Position numbers and translations under genes: made by a program | In this document: piece by piece, positions 5,177 through 11,897 of the stretch | How positions within the stretch are numbered: position 1 is the first letter of the stretch | Layout of the letters: every line of letters starts with the position of its first letter | Source of the DNA: Candidatus Aenigmatarchaeota archaeon | GTDB taxonomy: Archaea > Aenigmatarchaeota > Aenigmatarchaeia > QMZP01 | DNA: 18,398 bases | Reading direction: 5' to 3' | Assembly: GCA_003663415.1 (NCBI GenBank) | Contig: QMZY01000005.1 | Span: 1-18,398 of the forward strand | Notes under the pieces: generated by a model | The model's database searches: none | What the model was told of the DNA's origin: nothing | The model's input: the letters and a program-made list of their open reading frames with translations, nothing else

Positions 5177-6346
5177 ATGGATTATTACATGCTTTCTGTC
5201 CTGGTTTTTGTAACAGCGCTCTTAATAATATTATATAAAGACAGAAAAAACATAAAAAGAGAATCTGTTCTCCTTTTAAGAAAAACAAAAAAGGGAAAAA
5301 AACTCCTCATCAAAATAGGGACAAGCTTTCCTAGATTCTGGAAAACCGTTGGCTTTATATCTGTCGTTACCTGTTTTTTTGCTTCTGTATGGATGCTTTA
5401 CAGCCTTATCCTCCAAACACAGATGCTTTTGGCAGGAAAGGCAGAACTTGGTCCCGGAATTTTAATACCTTCTGTCACCCAGGAAACAGTTATAGGTCCG
5501 GGATATTTTGCTGTGCCTTTTTGGTACTGGATAATTTCCATATTCGTTCTTGTCGTTGTTCATGAAGGTTTTCATGGAGTTATGGCAGCAAGAGAAAAAC
5601 TAAGAATAAAATCACTGGGTTGGGGTCTTTTTTTTGTTATACCTCTTGCGTTTGTCGAGCTGGATGAAAAAAGGTTAAGAAAAGAAAAACCATGGAAACA
5701 ATTAAGAATTTTTTCAGCTGGGTCTTTTGCTAATTTTATCACAGCGTTTGTTGTATTTGTAATAGTTGTTTGCTCCGTTAGCAATCTTTTCACGCCAATA
5801 GGCATTGGTTATAAGTCTTTGATAAAGGGGTATCCAGCAGAACAGGCAAACCTTACAGGAATTATAACAGGCATTGATAACTATACCATAAAAAACATCA
5901 ATGACTTAAACCACGCTTTAAAACAGATAGGACCCGGCAAAAAAATAACCATTTATACAAAAACCTTCAACAAAACCTGGAGAACAAAAACATTCACGCT
6001 TGTAACAGTTCAAAGCCCGCATACAAACGAAAGCAAGGGATTTATAGGCATAAGCGATGTGTATAATTTCCTGGAAATAAAACCAGAAAACAAACCATAC
6101 TCAGGTGTTATATATTTTCTTTTCGGAAGACCGGGCATATCGCTTGGCCTTTTTGACTGGCTGTTTCTTATAAACCTCTTTGTCGGTCTCTTCAATCTTC
6201 TTCCTTTGGGACCGCTTGACGGAGGAAGAATGTGGGAAATTGTTTTCAAAAAAATAACTCCAAAGCATTTCAAAAAAATAATGAATACCCTCAGCGCTCT
6301 GGTATTGTTAATAATAGTTCTGGATTTTGCCCTTGTTTTGGTATAA
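5177..6346 (+). CDS. Membrane metalloprotease, site-2 protease (M50) family with PDZ-like region
   Basis: A 389-aa intramembrane zinc protease that would cut membrane-bound substrates within or near the lipid bilayer. Seen: the zinc-binding, catalytic HEGFH (129-133) in a hydrophobic segment, and the third ligand in LLPLGPLDGGRMWE (D348), the two hallmark motifs of the family. There are about six hydrophobic segments: near 4-20, 55-80, 112-137, 146-160, 180-205 and 325-345, plus a final one at about 370-389. Between residues 208 and 290 lies a soluble region with PDZ-like features (YPAEQANLTGIITGIDNYTI, then INDLNHALKQIGPGKKITIY), which in relatives gates substrate entry. The start at 5177 suits the leaderless promoter upstream. 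It stands alone as a transcription unit; its substrate (perhaps an anti-regulator or a membrane protein) is not evident. Confidence 0.9.
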   Translation: MDYYMLSVLVFVTALLIILYKDRKNIKRESVLLLRKTKKGKKLLIKIGTSFPRFWKTVGFISVVTCFFASVWMLYSLILQTQMLLAGKAELGPGILIPSVTQETVIGPGYFAVPFWYWIISIFVLVVVHEGFHGVMAAREKLRIKSLGWGLFFVIPLAFVELDEKRLRKEKPWKQLRIFSAGSFANFITAFVVFVIVVCSVSNLFTPIGIGYKSLIKGYPAEQANLTGIITGIDNYTIKNINDLNHALKQIGPGKKITIYTKTFNKTWRTKTFTLVTVQSPHTNESKGFIGISDVYNFLEIKPENKPYSGVIYFLFGRPGISLGLFDWLFLINLFVGLFNLLPLGPLDGGRMWEIVFKKITPKHFKKIMNTLSALVLLIIVLDFALVLV

Positions 6347-6348
6347 AA

Positions 6349-6361
6349 ATTTAAATATATA
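6349..6361 (+). promoter_or_regulatory. TATA-like box of the eS6 gene
   Basis: ATTTAAATATATA immediately follows the protease stop codon. A start near 6380-6385 would give a leader of about 40 nt with GGGGAGG at 6411-6417, 8 nt before the ATG at 6426. Confidence 0.5.
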
Positions 6362-6425
6362 CATACCTATTATATTCAACCCGGAAATGATTAGGAAACT
6401 TTGATTTACTGGGGAGGTGTTAAAG

Positions 6426-7046
6426 ATGGTATTTAAAATAGTTATTTCAGACCCTAAAACAAGAAGGGCGTATCAGAAGGAAGTCGAAAAACAGGCGTCA
6501 GGTCTTATAGGAAAAAAAATAGGCGACACTTTTTCTGGAAATGTCTTAGGACTTTCAGGTTATGAGTTTCAGATAACAGGAGGTTCTGATAAAGAAGGCT
6601 TTCCTATGAGAAGAGATGTTGAAGGCACAGCGAGAAAGAAAATCCTTCTTTCTTCTAGTCCGGGATTTCATCCAAAAAGAAAGGGTCAGAGGAAAAGAAA
6701 ATCAATAAGAGGAAACACAGTTTCCACTGCAATCTCCCAAATAAATGTAAAAGTAGTTAAATACGGGGACAAACCCTTAGAGAAAATATTTGGTGTCAAG
6801 GAAAAACCAGAAAAGAAGGAAGAAGCCCAAAAGAAACCAGAAGAGAAACCAGAGAAAAAGCAGCAGGAACCAGAAACAAAAGAAGAACCAAAACCAGAAA
6901 AGAAGGAACAAGCCAAGCCAGAAGAGAAGCCGGTGGAAAAAAAGAAGGAAGAAGCCAAGCCAGAAGAAGCCCAAAAGAAGCCAGAATCAGAGGAAAAAAA
7001 GAGCGAAGAAACCCAGAAAAAACCAGAGAAAACAGAAAAAGCCTAG
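6426..7046 (+). CDS. rps6e: Ribosomal protein eS6 with long charged C-terminal tail
   Basis: eS6 is an archaeal/eukaryotic small-subunit protein. Residues 1-122 are the conserved core: MVFKIVISDPKTRRAYQKEV, SGLIGKKIGD, then the family hallmark ITGGSDKEGFPMRRDV, and PGFHPKRKGQRKRKS(I)RGNTV. Archaeal eS6 is normally about 125-130 aa; here another 80 residues follow, made almost only of K, E, P, Q, A, S and T in irregular repeats such as KPEEKPEKK. The tail is coded by a purine-rich, self-similar stretch (6800-7046) prone to slippage, and is likely disordered and surface-exposed. An upstream in-frame GTG at 6417 is rejected because it lies in the ribosome-binding site GGGGAGG; ATG 6426 has 8-nt spacing. 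The stop overlaps the convergent zinc-protein gene by 4 nt. Confidence 0.95.
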   Translation: MVFKIVISDPKTRRAYQKEVEKQASGLIGKKIGDTFSGNVLGLSGYEFQITGGSDKEGFPMRRDVEGTARKKILLSSSPGFHPKRKGQRKRKSIRGNTVSTAISQINVKVVKYGDKPLEKIFGVKEKPEKKEEAQKKPEEKPEKKQQEPETKEEPKPEKKEQAKPEEKPVEKKKEEAKPEEAQKKPESEEKKSEETQKKPEKTEKA

Positions 7047-7249
7047 TTCCTCCATATATCTTTTTTTCTTATCCATGCAAGAAACCTTGAAAGTTTGAAC
7101 ATGCCTTTGTTATGATGGCTTTTTAACAGCGTGTTGAAACAACTTCTGCAAACATAGTTTTCGAACCTGTTTTTCTGAAGAACATCCTCTACAGTTACCT
7201 TGTATCTTTTTTCTTTAATAAAATCTTTGCAAATAACGCAGTATGCCAT
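7043..7249 (-). CDS. Small two-CxxC (zinc-binding) protein, unknown function
   Basis: A 68-aa basic protein with Cys pairs CVIC (4-7) and CRSC (34-37), the layout of a single zinc ribbon, followed by a Lys/Arg- and Trp-containing tail (FLAWIRKKDIWRN). No family is recognised. Such short basic zinc proteins are often ribosome- or RNA-associated in archaea, but nothing here proves it. No Shine-Dalgarno is obvious before the ATG at 7249; it begins 16 nt after another Cys-rich mini-gene, so both may be read from one message. Its last 4 nt overlap the end of eS6 on the opposite strand. The conserved spacing of the two Cys pairs makes chance coding unlikely. Confidence 0.65.
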   Translation of the reverse strand: MAYCVICKDFIKEKRYKVTVEDVLQKNRFENYVCRSCFNTLLKSHHNKGMFKLSRFLAWIRKKDIWRN

Positions 7250-7264
7250 AAAAACAACCCAGAA

Positions 7265-7408
7265 TCAGCCCCAACACACGTCCCACCAGGGACAATTGTG
7301 TCCGTTAAATTTTGATATACAGCAGTCTTTACATATTTTTACGCCCTTAGGATTATGGATTTCACAGGTAGTTAAAGGTGCTTTTTTCCCGCACTCGTAA
7401 CACTTCAA
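7265..7408 (-). CDS. Very small Cys-rich protein (47 aa), unknown function
   Basis: Beginning at TTG 7408 the frame reads MKCYECGKKAPLTTCEIH and ends NCPWWDVCWG. It has eight cysteines in 47 residues (3, 6, 15, 26, 29, 30, 39, 45), enough for two zinc sites or a small iron-sulfur site. TTG is preferred because AAAGGTGA lies about 6 nt upstream; a GTG at 7417 in frame would add three residues. It is 16 nt before the next Cys-rich gene on the same strand, and a TATA-like GTTTTTAAATGG lies at 7446-7457. Coding is supported by regular Cys spacing, not by a recognised family. Confidence 0.6.
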   Translation of the reverse strand: MKCYECGKKAPLTTCEIHNPKGVKICKDCCISKFNGHNCPWWDVCWG

Positions 7409-7445
7409 ATCACTCACCTTTTATTACAAAATCTATATCTCTACC

Positions 7446-7457
7446 CATTTAAAAACT
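7446..7457 (-). promoter_or_regulatory. TATA-like box for the two Cys-rich mini-genes
   Basis: On the minus strand GTTTTTAAATGG lies about 40 nt before the TTG start at 7408, leaving room for a short leader with the AAAGGTGA site. Confidence 0.35.
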
Positions 7458-7488
7458 TTACCTTTAATCTCCCACATTTGTCTTAAGA

Positions 7489-7500
7489 GATTTAAAAATG
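7489..7500 (+). promoter_or_regulatory. TATA-like box of the OB-fold/Rad50 operon
   Basis: GATTTAAAAATG is centred about 24 nt before the ATG at 7518 and no ribosome-binding site precedes that ATG, suggesting a leaderless mRNA. Confidence 0.45.
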
Positions 7501-7517
7501 CATGTTATAATTAAACT

Positions 7518-8132
7518 ATGCCAGTGGAAAGAATGACAGCCTTAAAGCTTAAAATTGCAGATATAACAAACGGTGAATGGGTCAGAAAAGAAGGCTTAGA
7601 GCCAAGCTATGTTGTTACTCCATCAGGAGAGCATGTTTCAAGGGCGCGAATTCTCGGGACAGTTGTAGCAAAGTTCGTTGCAGACGATGAGAACTTTGCA
7701 ACCGCAACAATAGACGATGGAACTGATACCATAAGGGCAAAGACCTTTAAAACGCTTAAACCATTGGATAGTGTGGATATAGGTGATATAGTAGATGTTA
7801 TAGGAAAAGTAAGAGAATACGCAGGAGAGATTTACATCATCCCGGAAACCGTTGCAAAAATAACAGACCCGAATTTTGAGCTTTTAAGAGAACTTGAACT
7901 CTTGAAAAAATCAAAAACCTCGCCTGTCCAAAACAAGGAAAAAGAAATTGATAAAACTGATGTGAAAAAAGAATTATTGAAACTTCTTGAAAAACACTCA
8001 GAGGGCATTACCTATGCAGAGATACTTGAAAAAATGAAGCTCCCGGAAGAAACGCTTGAGCCTGTGATAAACGAGGTTCTGGCAGAAGGCATATGCTATG
8101 AGCCTGTACCAGGAAAATTAAAGAAAATTTAA
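7518..8132 (+). CDS. RPA-like single-stranded-DNA-binding protein (OB fold plus winged helix)
   Basis: A 204-aa protein. Residues about 43-118 form a nucleic-acid-binding OB fold (SRARILGTVVAKF, FATATIDDGTDTIRAKTF, DIVDVIGKVREYAGEIYIIP), the pattern of the RPA32/Rpa-associated protein group in archaea. After a charged linker (130-147), residues 148-204 look like a small winged helix (KELLKLLEKHSEGITYAEIL, EETLEPVINEVLAEGICYE), as in the C-terminal domain of RPA32, a protein-docking module. It probably binds single-stranded DNA in repair or replication. It is 8 nt upstream of the Rad50-like gene and surely in the same operon, supporting a repair role. No other RPA subunit is in the window. Confidence 0.82.
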   Translation: MPVERMTALKLKIADITNGEWVRKEGLEPSYVVTPSGEHVSRARILGTVVAKFVADDENFATATIDDGTDTIRAKTFKTLKPLDSVDIGDIVDVIGKVREYAGEIYIIPETVAKITDPNFELLRELELLKKSKTSPVQNKEKEIDKTDVKKELLKLLEKHSEGITYAEILEKMKLPEETLEPVINEVLAEGICYEPVPGKLKKI

Positions 8133-8140
8133 TTCTTATT

Positions 8141-10144
8141 ATGATAAAAAGAATCCGGCTTAAAAACTGGAAATCCCATCTTTCTTCAGAATTCCTGTTT
8201 TCACAGGGCGTGAATGCGCTTATAGGTATAATGGGAAGCGGCAAAAGCAGTGTTATGCAGGGAATCTCCTTCGTTTTGTTCGGAACATTCCCGGAGCTTC
8301 AAACCAGAAAAGTACGCTTGGATGATTTGATAATGAGAAAACCGCAACAAAAGGAAACAGCTGAAATTGAGATTGAGTTTGTTCTGTATGGAAAAACCTA
8401 TTATGCGAAAAGAGTCATAGAAAAGGGAAAAGGAACAACACATGCTGAGGTAAGGGAAGAGGGAAGACTTATAGATGTGAACCCGAAAAACGTTACTGAA
8501 ATCATAGAAAGAATCACAGGAATAGATTATGATTTGTTTTCCAAAGCAGTTTATTCAGAGCAAAATGCTCTTGATTATTTCTTAAGGATTCCAAAAGGTC
8601 AGAGAATGGAGCACATAGACAGAATGTTAAAACTTGACAGATTTGAATTGGCAAGAAGCAGGTGTGTTTTTCTCGCAAACAAAATAGATACAGAAATAAC
8701 AGACAGGTTGAAAGTAATATCAGACCTTGAGAAAGAGGGTCTTGAGAAAAAAACAGAGGAGTATAGAAAAGAGATTGAGGAAATAGAGGAAAACATCTCA
8801 CTGCTTGAAAACAAAAAGAAAGAGATATGGAAACAAAAAGAAAAAATCCAGTCCCTGATTAAGGACATTGAGGAGAAAGAAAAAAACCGCAACCAGCTAA
8901 AACTTGAATTACAGGGCCTTGTTTCCGGTATAAAGCAGATAGAATCCAGCCTTGAAAAGAAAAAACAATCCCTGAAAGATTATGAGAACATAGGGAAAGA
9001 AATAGAAACTGTGAGCGAAGATATTAAGAGGCTCGAAGAAGAACTAAAAGCAATTGAAACTGCTCTTCAGAAGCTAAGAGATAAAAATGCTTCGGTCAGA
9101 ACACAAATAAATGCTATTGTTGATGAAACCAAAAGGATAGATTCACTGGGAACAAAATGTCCTGTTTGCGAGAGCGAAATAACACCAGAAAAAAAGAAAA
9201 AACTGCTCTTGGAAAGAAGTGAGAAAAAACAAGCCCTTGAAAAGGAGCTGGAAACGGCAACAAAAATTATTCAGGAAAAGGAAAAACACAAGCAAGACAT
9301 TGACGAGAAGCTTAAAGCAAAAATCTTAAAAAGAGAGAGGTTGCTTTCACTGAAAAAAGACATTGATTTTGTGTCCGAACTTGAGGAGAGAAAAGAAAAA
9401 TACCTGAAAAGGATTGATGAAATAGAAAAAAACATAAAAGAACTTGAAATGTTTTTATCAGAGGAGAAAACAAAAAAGGCAAAACAGGAGTTTGAAGAAG
9501 TTATAAGGAAAGAAACCGAAACCAAGGAAAAACTTTTTTCCCTGCTGGAAAGAGAAAAAGACAAAAAAAGCGTTTTTCAGGATTTAAACCAAAGGTTTGA
9601 AAGACTGAAAGAATACAAAAGAGAAGTGAAAACCAAAGAGAACGCCTCAAAAAAACTTAAAATTTTTGAAAAAGTCTTGAAAATAACCCAAAACAGGCTT
9701 CGTGAGGAATTTCTGAAAAAGATAAACGAAATAATGAGAGCGGTATGGACAAAACTTTACCCTTATGCAGATTTCAGCGAGGTCAGGTTAGAGATAGATA
9801 AAGACTATGTTTTGCAGTTAAAAGGAAAGGAAGGCTGGGTTTCTGTGGACGGCACAGCTTCCGGTGGCGAGAGGTCAATGGCCTGTCTGGCGTTAAGAAT
9901 TGCCTTTTCCTTGGCATTTTTGCCAAAGCTAAAATGGTTAATTCTGGACGAGCCAACACACAACTTGGATGATAACGCAATCCAGCAGTTTGTTCAGGCT
10001 TTAAGAGAAAATCTTGGCGGTCTTATTGAGCAGGTGTTTTTAATTACACATGATGAAAGGGTTTCAGAAGGCATTCAAGGCTCCTTATACAGGCTGGAAA
10101 GAAACAAAGACGAAAACGAACCAACACAGGTAATCAGCAGTTAA
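8141..10144 (+). CDS. rad50: Rad50-like SMC-family ATPase, short coiled coil with zinc hook
   Basis: A 667-aa ABC-type ATPase. Walker A GIMGSGKSS (K35) lies in the N-terminal lobe, and long Glu/Lys-rich coiled coils run from about 180 to 330 and 355 to 540. A zinc hook KCPVCESEI (C340, C343) sits between them and lets two molecules join. The C-terminal lobe has the ABC signature ASGGERS (574-578 region) and Walker B plus D-loop LILDEPTHNLDD (D603, E604), then ITHDE. In Rad50-Mre11 this ATPase controls a nuclease that trims broken DNA ends. Archaeal Rad50 is usually 850-1000 aa, so the arms here are short. No Mre11, HerA or NurA gene is in the window; the partner is the RPA-like protein 8 nt upstream. 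Another SMC-like ATPase family is possible, but the CxxC hook favours Rad50. Confidence 0.88.
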   Translation: MIKRIRLKNWKSHLSSEFLFSQGVNALIGIMGSGKSSVMQGISFVLFGTFPELQTRKVRLDDLIMRKPQQKETAEIEIEFVLYGKTYYAKRVIEKGKGTTHAEVREEGRLIDVNPKNVTEIIERITGIDYDLFSKAVYSEQNALDYFLRIPKGQRMEHIDRMLKLDRFELARSRCVFLANKIDTEITDRLKVISDLEKEGLEKKTEEYRKEIEEIEENISLLENKKKEIWKQKEKIQSLIKDIEEKEKNRNQLKLELQGLVSGIKQIESSLEKKKQSLKDYENIGKEIETVSEDIKRLEEELKAIETALQKLRDKNASVRTQINAIVDETKRIDSLGTKCPVCESEITPEKKKKLLLERSEKKQALEKELETATKIIQEKEKHKQDIDEKLKAKILKRERLLSLKKDIDFVSELEERKEKYLKRIDEIEKNIKELEMFLSEEKTKKAKQEFEEVIRKETETKEKLFSLLEREKDKKSVFQDLNQRFERLKEYKREVKTKENASKKLKIFEKVLKITQNRLREEFLKKINEIMRAVWTKLYPYADFSEVRLEIDKDYVLQLKGKEGWVSVDGTASGGERSMACLALRIAFSLAFLPKLKWLILDEPTHNLDDNAIQQFVQALRENLGGLIEQVFLITHDERVSEGIQGSLYRLERNKDENEPTQVISS

Positions 10145-10163
10145 ATAAAATCACAAAGCGAAA

Positions 10164-10215
10164 GACCTGAAATAGGCTTGGTTTTTACATTCCATCTGTG
10201 TCAGGTCAATTTTTC
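10164..10215 (+). terminator. Possible terminator after the Rad50-like gene
   Basis: GACCTGA (10164-10170) and TCAGGTC (10201-10207) are exact inverted copies 30 nt apart, followed by AATTTTT. The T run is the sort of signal that ends archaeal transcripts; the stem may be incidental. The rest of the 245-nt gap to the next gene shows nothing else clear. Confidence 0.3.
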
Positions 10216-10359
10216 TGCTCTAGAAAAAGGTTTCCATGCTTATTATCAGCGTCCAAACAAAGAAATTTGAATTTGTTTTTCCGATTATAATTCCAAGGTT
10301 TTGGCATTCTTATCCCGTCAAGAATAACCACTAACAACTTTATTCTAGAATATCATTAA

Positions 10360-10371
10360 TTTTATTAAAAG
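10360..10371 (+). promoter_or_regulatory. TATA-like box of the MetV-like gene
   Basis: TTTTATTAAAAG is centred about 25 nt before the ATG at 10390, with no ribosome-binding site in between; probably leaderless. Confidence 0.4.
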
Positions 10372-10389
10372 AACGACATATTATTAAAT

Positions 10390-10776
10390 ATGATAATAAC
10401 AGAAACAAAACCGTTCGGCATGATAAAAACAGAATTGGAAAAAACTGATAAAATTTCTATAATTGCTTGTAATATGTGCGCGAGAATGTGTGAAACAGGA
10501 GGTAAAACCGGACTAAAACAAATGAAAGAAAAAGTAAAAAATGCAGGATATTCTGTAGTTGATGAATTTCTTCTTGCTCCGGTATGTGACAGGAGTGTAG
10601 TTAAAAAAAGAGTCAAACCAAAAGGAAACGTAATTATATCATTAGCCTGCGATTCTGGTACTTTTAACATAAAGAAACTGTTTAAAGATAAAAAGATAAT
10701 TTCAGCTTTAAATACTCATGGTCTGGGCGCGTTTGATGAAGATGGAAACATATTTATGATTAGAGAATTTAAGTGA
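10390..10776 (+). CDS. Stand-alone MTHFR C-terminal/MetV-like Cys-rich protein
   Basis: A 128-aa protein whose layout resembles the small domain found at the C-terminus of some methylenetetrahydrofolate reductases and in MetV proteins. It has a Cys-rich start (IIACNMCARMCETGG: C27, C30, C34), a GLKQMKEKVKNAGYSVVDEF helix-strand unit, a further Cys in LLAPVCDRSVVKK (C67), and a strand-loop IISLACDSGTFNI (C87). In MetV-type partners these cysteines hold iron-sulfur or zinc and the domain takes part in one-carbon or electron transfer. No reductase, corrinoid protein or hydrogenase subunit is next to it. The domain call rests on motif pattern alone, and the function may differ. Confidence 0.55.
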   Translation: MIITETKPFGMIKTELEKTDKISIIACNMCARMCETGGKTGLKQMKEKVKNAGYSVVDEFLLAPVCDRSVVKKRVKPKGNVIISLACDSGTFNIKKLFKDKKIISALNTHGLGAFDEDGNIFMIREFK

Positions 10777-10803
10777 TTTGTTGTTTTACTTAAAACAACT
10801 CAA

Positions 10804-11403
10804 TTACCTCGCACCTTCTGCTTCTCTTTCTATCCTGTTCTTTTCAGAAATTGCAAAGGATTTTGGGTCATTGTTGTATGCTGCGAGTATTTCTTCTGCT
10901 ATTACCGCTGCAAGTGTCTTTTTTGATTTGAATGTGCTTTTATATATGCCCTGTGCCAGATGCCGCAAAGCAAGGTCAAGCCTTCTCTGCGGTGAAACAA
11001 TCACAGCCTGCCTTGCTATAATACCGCCAAGCCTGTAAGATGCAATTTCTTCAAGAAGAGAAGAATTCTCAACAGCTCTTACAAAAACCTCAACAGGGTT
11101 TTTCCCGGTTTTTTTCTCTATAATTTCAAATGCCTTCTTCGTATGATTCCATAGAAGAGTTGTGTTCCCGACGCATCTCCCTGAGGTTATTTTATGTTTT
11201 TTGCCTCTGTGGCCAGGGACCATGAGCTTGTTCATAAACCTTTCAACAATATTCATATCGTTTTTATGAAAAGGAACAGTGGCGTATTTCCCGCCAGACC
11301 TTGGAACAACAACAGGCTTCAAATTTATATATCTAACCAAACCGGGGTCATTAATTTGTATCCCGGATGTGTCCCATTTGTTAAAAAGCAGAACCTTTTC
11401 CAT
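10804..11403 (-). CDS. rps7: Ribosomal protein uS7
   Basis: A 199-aa uS7 of archaeal type, which binds the 3' domain of 16S rRNA and lines the exit site. Seen: an archaeal N-terminal extension (MEKVLLFNKWDTSGIQIND, YINLKPVVVPRSGGKY), then FMNKLMVPGHRGKKHKITSG, the family hallmark NPVEVFVRAVENSSLLEEIA and RLGGIIARQAVIVSPQRRLD, and a C-terminus ending EKNRIEREAEGAR. Length is normal. It is 2 nt downstream of uS12, the classic str-operon order, but elongation factor genes that often follow are absent; the next gene is convergent. Confidence 0.97.
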   Translation of the reverse strand: MEKVLLFNKWDTSGIQINDPGLVRYINLKPVVVPRSGGKYATVPFHKNDMNIVERFMNKLMVPGHRGKKHKITSGRCVGNTTLLWNHTKKAFEIIEKKTGKNPVEVFVRAVENSSLLEEIASYRLGGIIARQAVIVSPQRRLDLALRHLAQGIYKSTFKSKKTLAAVIAEEILAAYNNDPKSFAISEKNRIEREAEGAR

Positions 11404-11405
11404 AA

Positions 11406-11828
11406 TTAAGCACCCTTTGGTTTCTGTTTCTTGCCTTTAAGGATTTCGGACAAAGCAACACCGTTAACAGCGACAACCTTGTATTTTATTCCATGCATAG
11501 AACCAACTGCTCCACCCTGAGAACCGCCAACACCCTCTATTATAACCTCATCATGCTCATCTATATGTTTTATTGCCCCTGTTCCAGGAACAACAGCAGT
11601 GACCTGAATACCGTTCTTTATAATCTGACACCTAACAGCCTTAATGATTCCAGAATGAGGCTGTTTTTGTTCAACGCCTTTTTTCTTTAAAACTATGGCT
11701 TTCCCCCTTGGCGCTCCTTCCAAAGGTGTTTTCTTCCAGAGCTTAAGCAGTTGTCTTTTATATCTTGTAGACCTCCATCTAAACTTTTTCCTCCTTCTTT
11801 TCATATCCCTTGCACTGAATTCTCCCAT
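11406..11828 (-). CDS. rps12: Ribosomal protein uS12 with altered decoding-loop motif
   Basis: A 140-aa uS12, which sits at the decoding centre of the small subunit. Seen: basic N-terminus, [40 protein letters not shown] and [14 protein letters not shown]. The near-universal PNSA motif is here PHSG (57-60), followed by IIKAVRC where most archaea have IRKCVRV. The second loop [16 protein letters not shown] also differs from the usual form. The reading frame and rest of the protein are normal, so this is a divergent but probably functional uS12. AAAGGAT lies just before the ATG. First gene of the uS12-uS7 operon. Confidence 0.95.
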   Translation of the reverse strand: MGEFSARDMKRRRKKFRWRSTRYKRQLLKLWKKTPLEGAPRGKAIVLKKKGVEQKQPHSGIIKAVRCQIIKNGIQVTAVVPGTGAIKHIDEHDEVIIEGVGGSQGGAVGSMHGIKYKVVAVNGVALSEILKGKKQKPKGA

Positions 11829-11849
11829 GTTATCCTTTTAATTTATGTA

Positions 11850-11865
11850 AAGATTTATAAATATG
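11850..11865. promoter_or_regulatory. Divergent TATA region between uS12 and the MopE-like gene
   Basis: The AT-rich AAGATTTATAAATATG reads as CATATTTATAAATC on the minus strand, about 30 nt before the uS12 start. It may also serve the plus strand, giving a leader of about 13 nt before 11898; TTCATAAAATAATT at 11881-11894 is too close to be the main box. Confidence 0.4.
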
Positions 11866-11897
11866 TTATTAATACCCTTGTTCATAAAATAATTAAT

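Noticed and set aside
6790..7098. 102-codon Lys/Gln/Arg-rich frame inside eS6
   Set aside because: A shifted reading of the purine-rich eS6 tail; no start signal and low-complexity content.
8514..9564. Several Ser/Phe-rich minus-strand frames inside the Rad50-like gene
   Set aside because: Shadows of Lys/Glu-rich coiled-coil codons; no start signals or recognisable domains.
11751..11897. Upstream start for the MopE-like protein
   Set aside because: It would add 49 residues that overlap uS12 and hide the signal peptide at MWCKNLILL.
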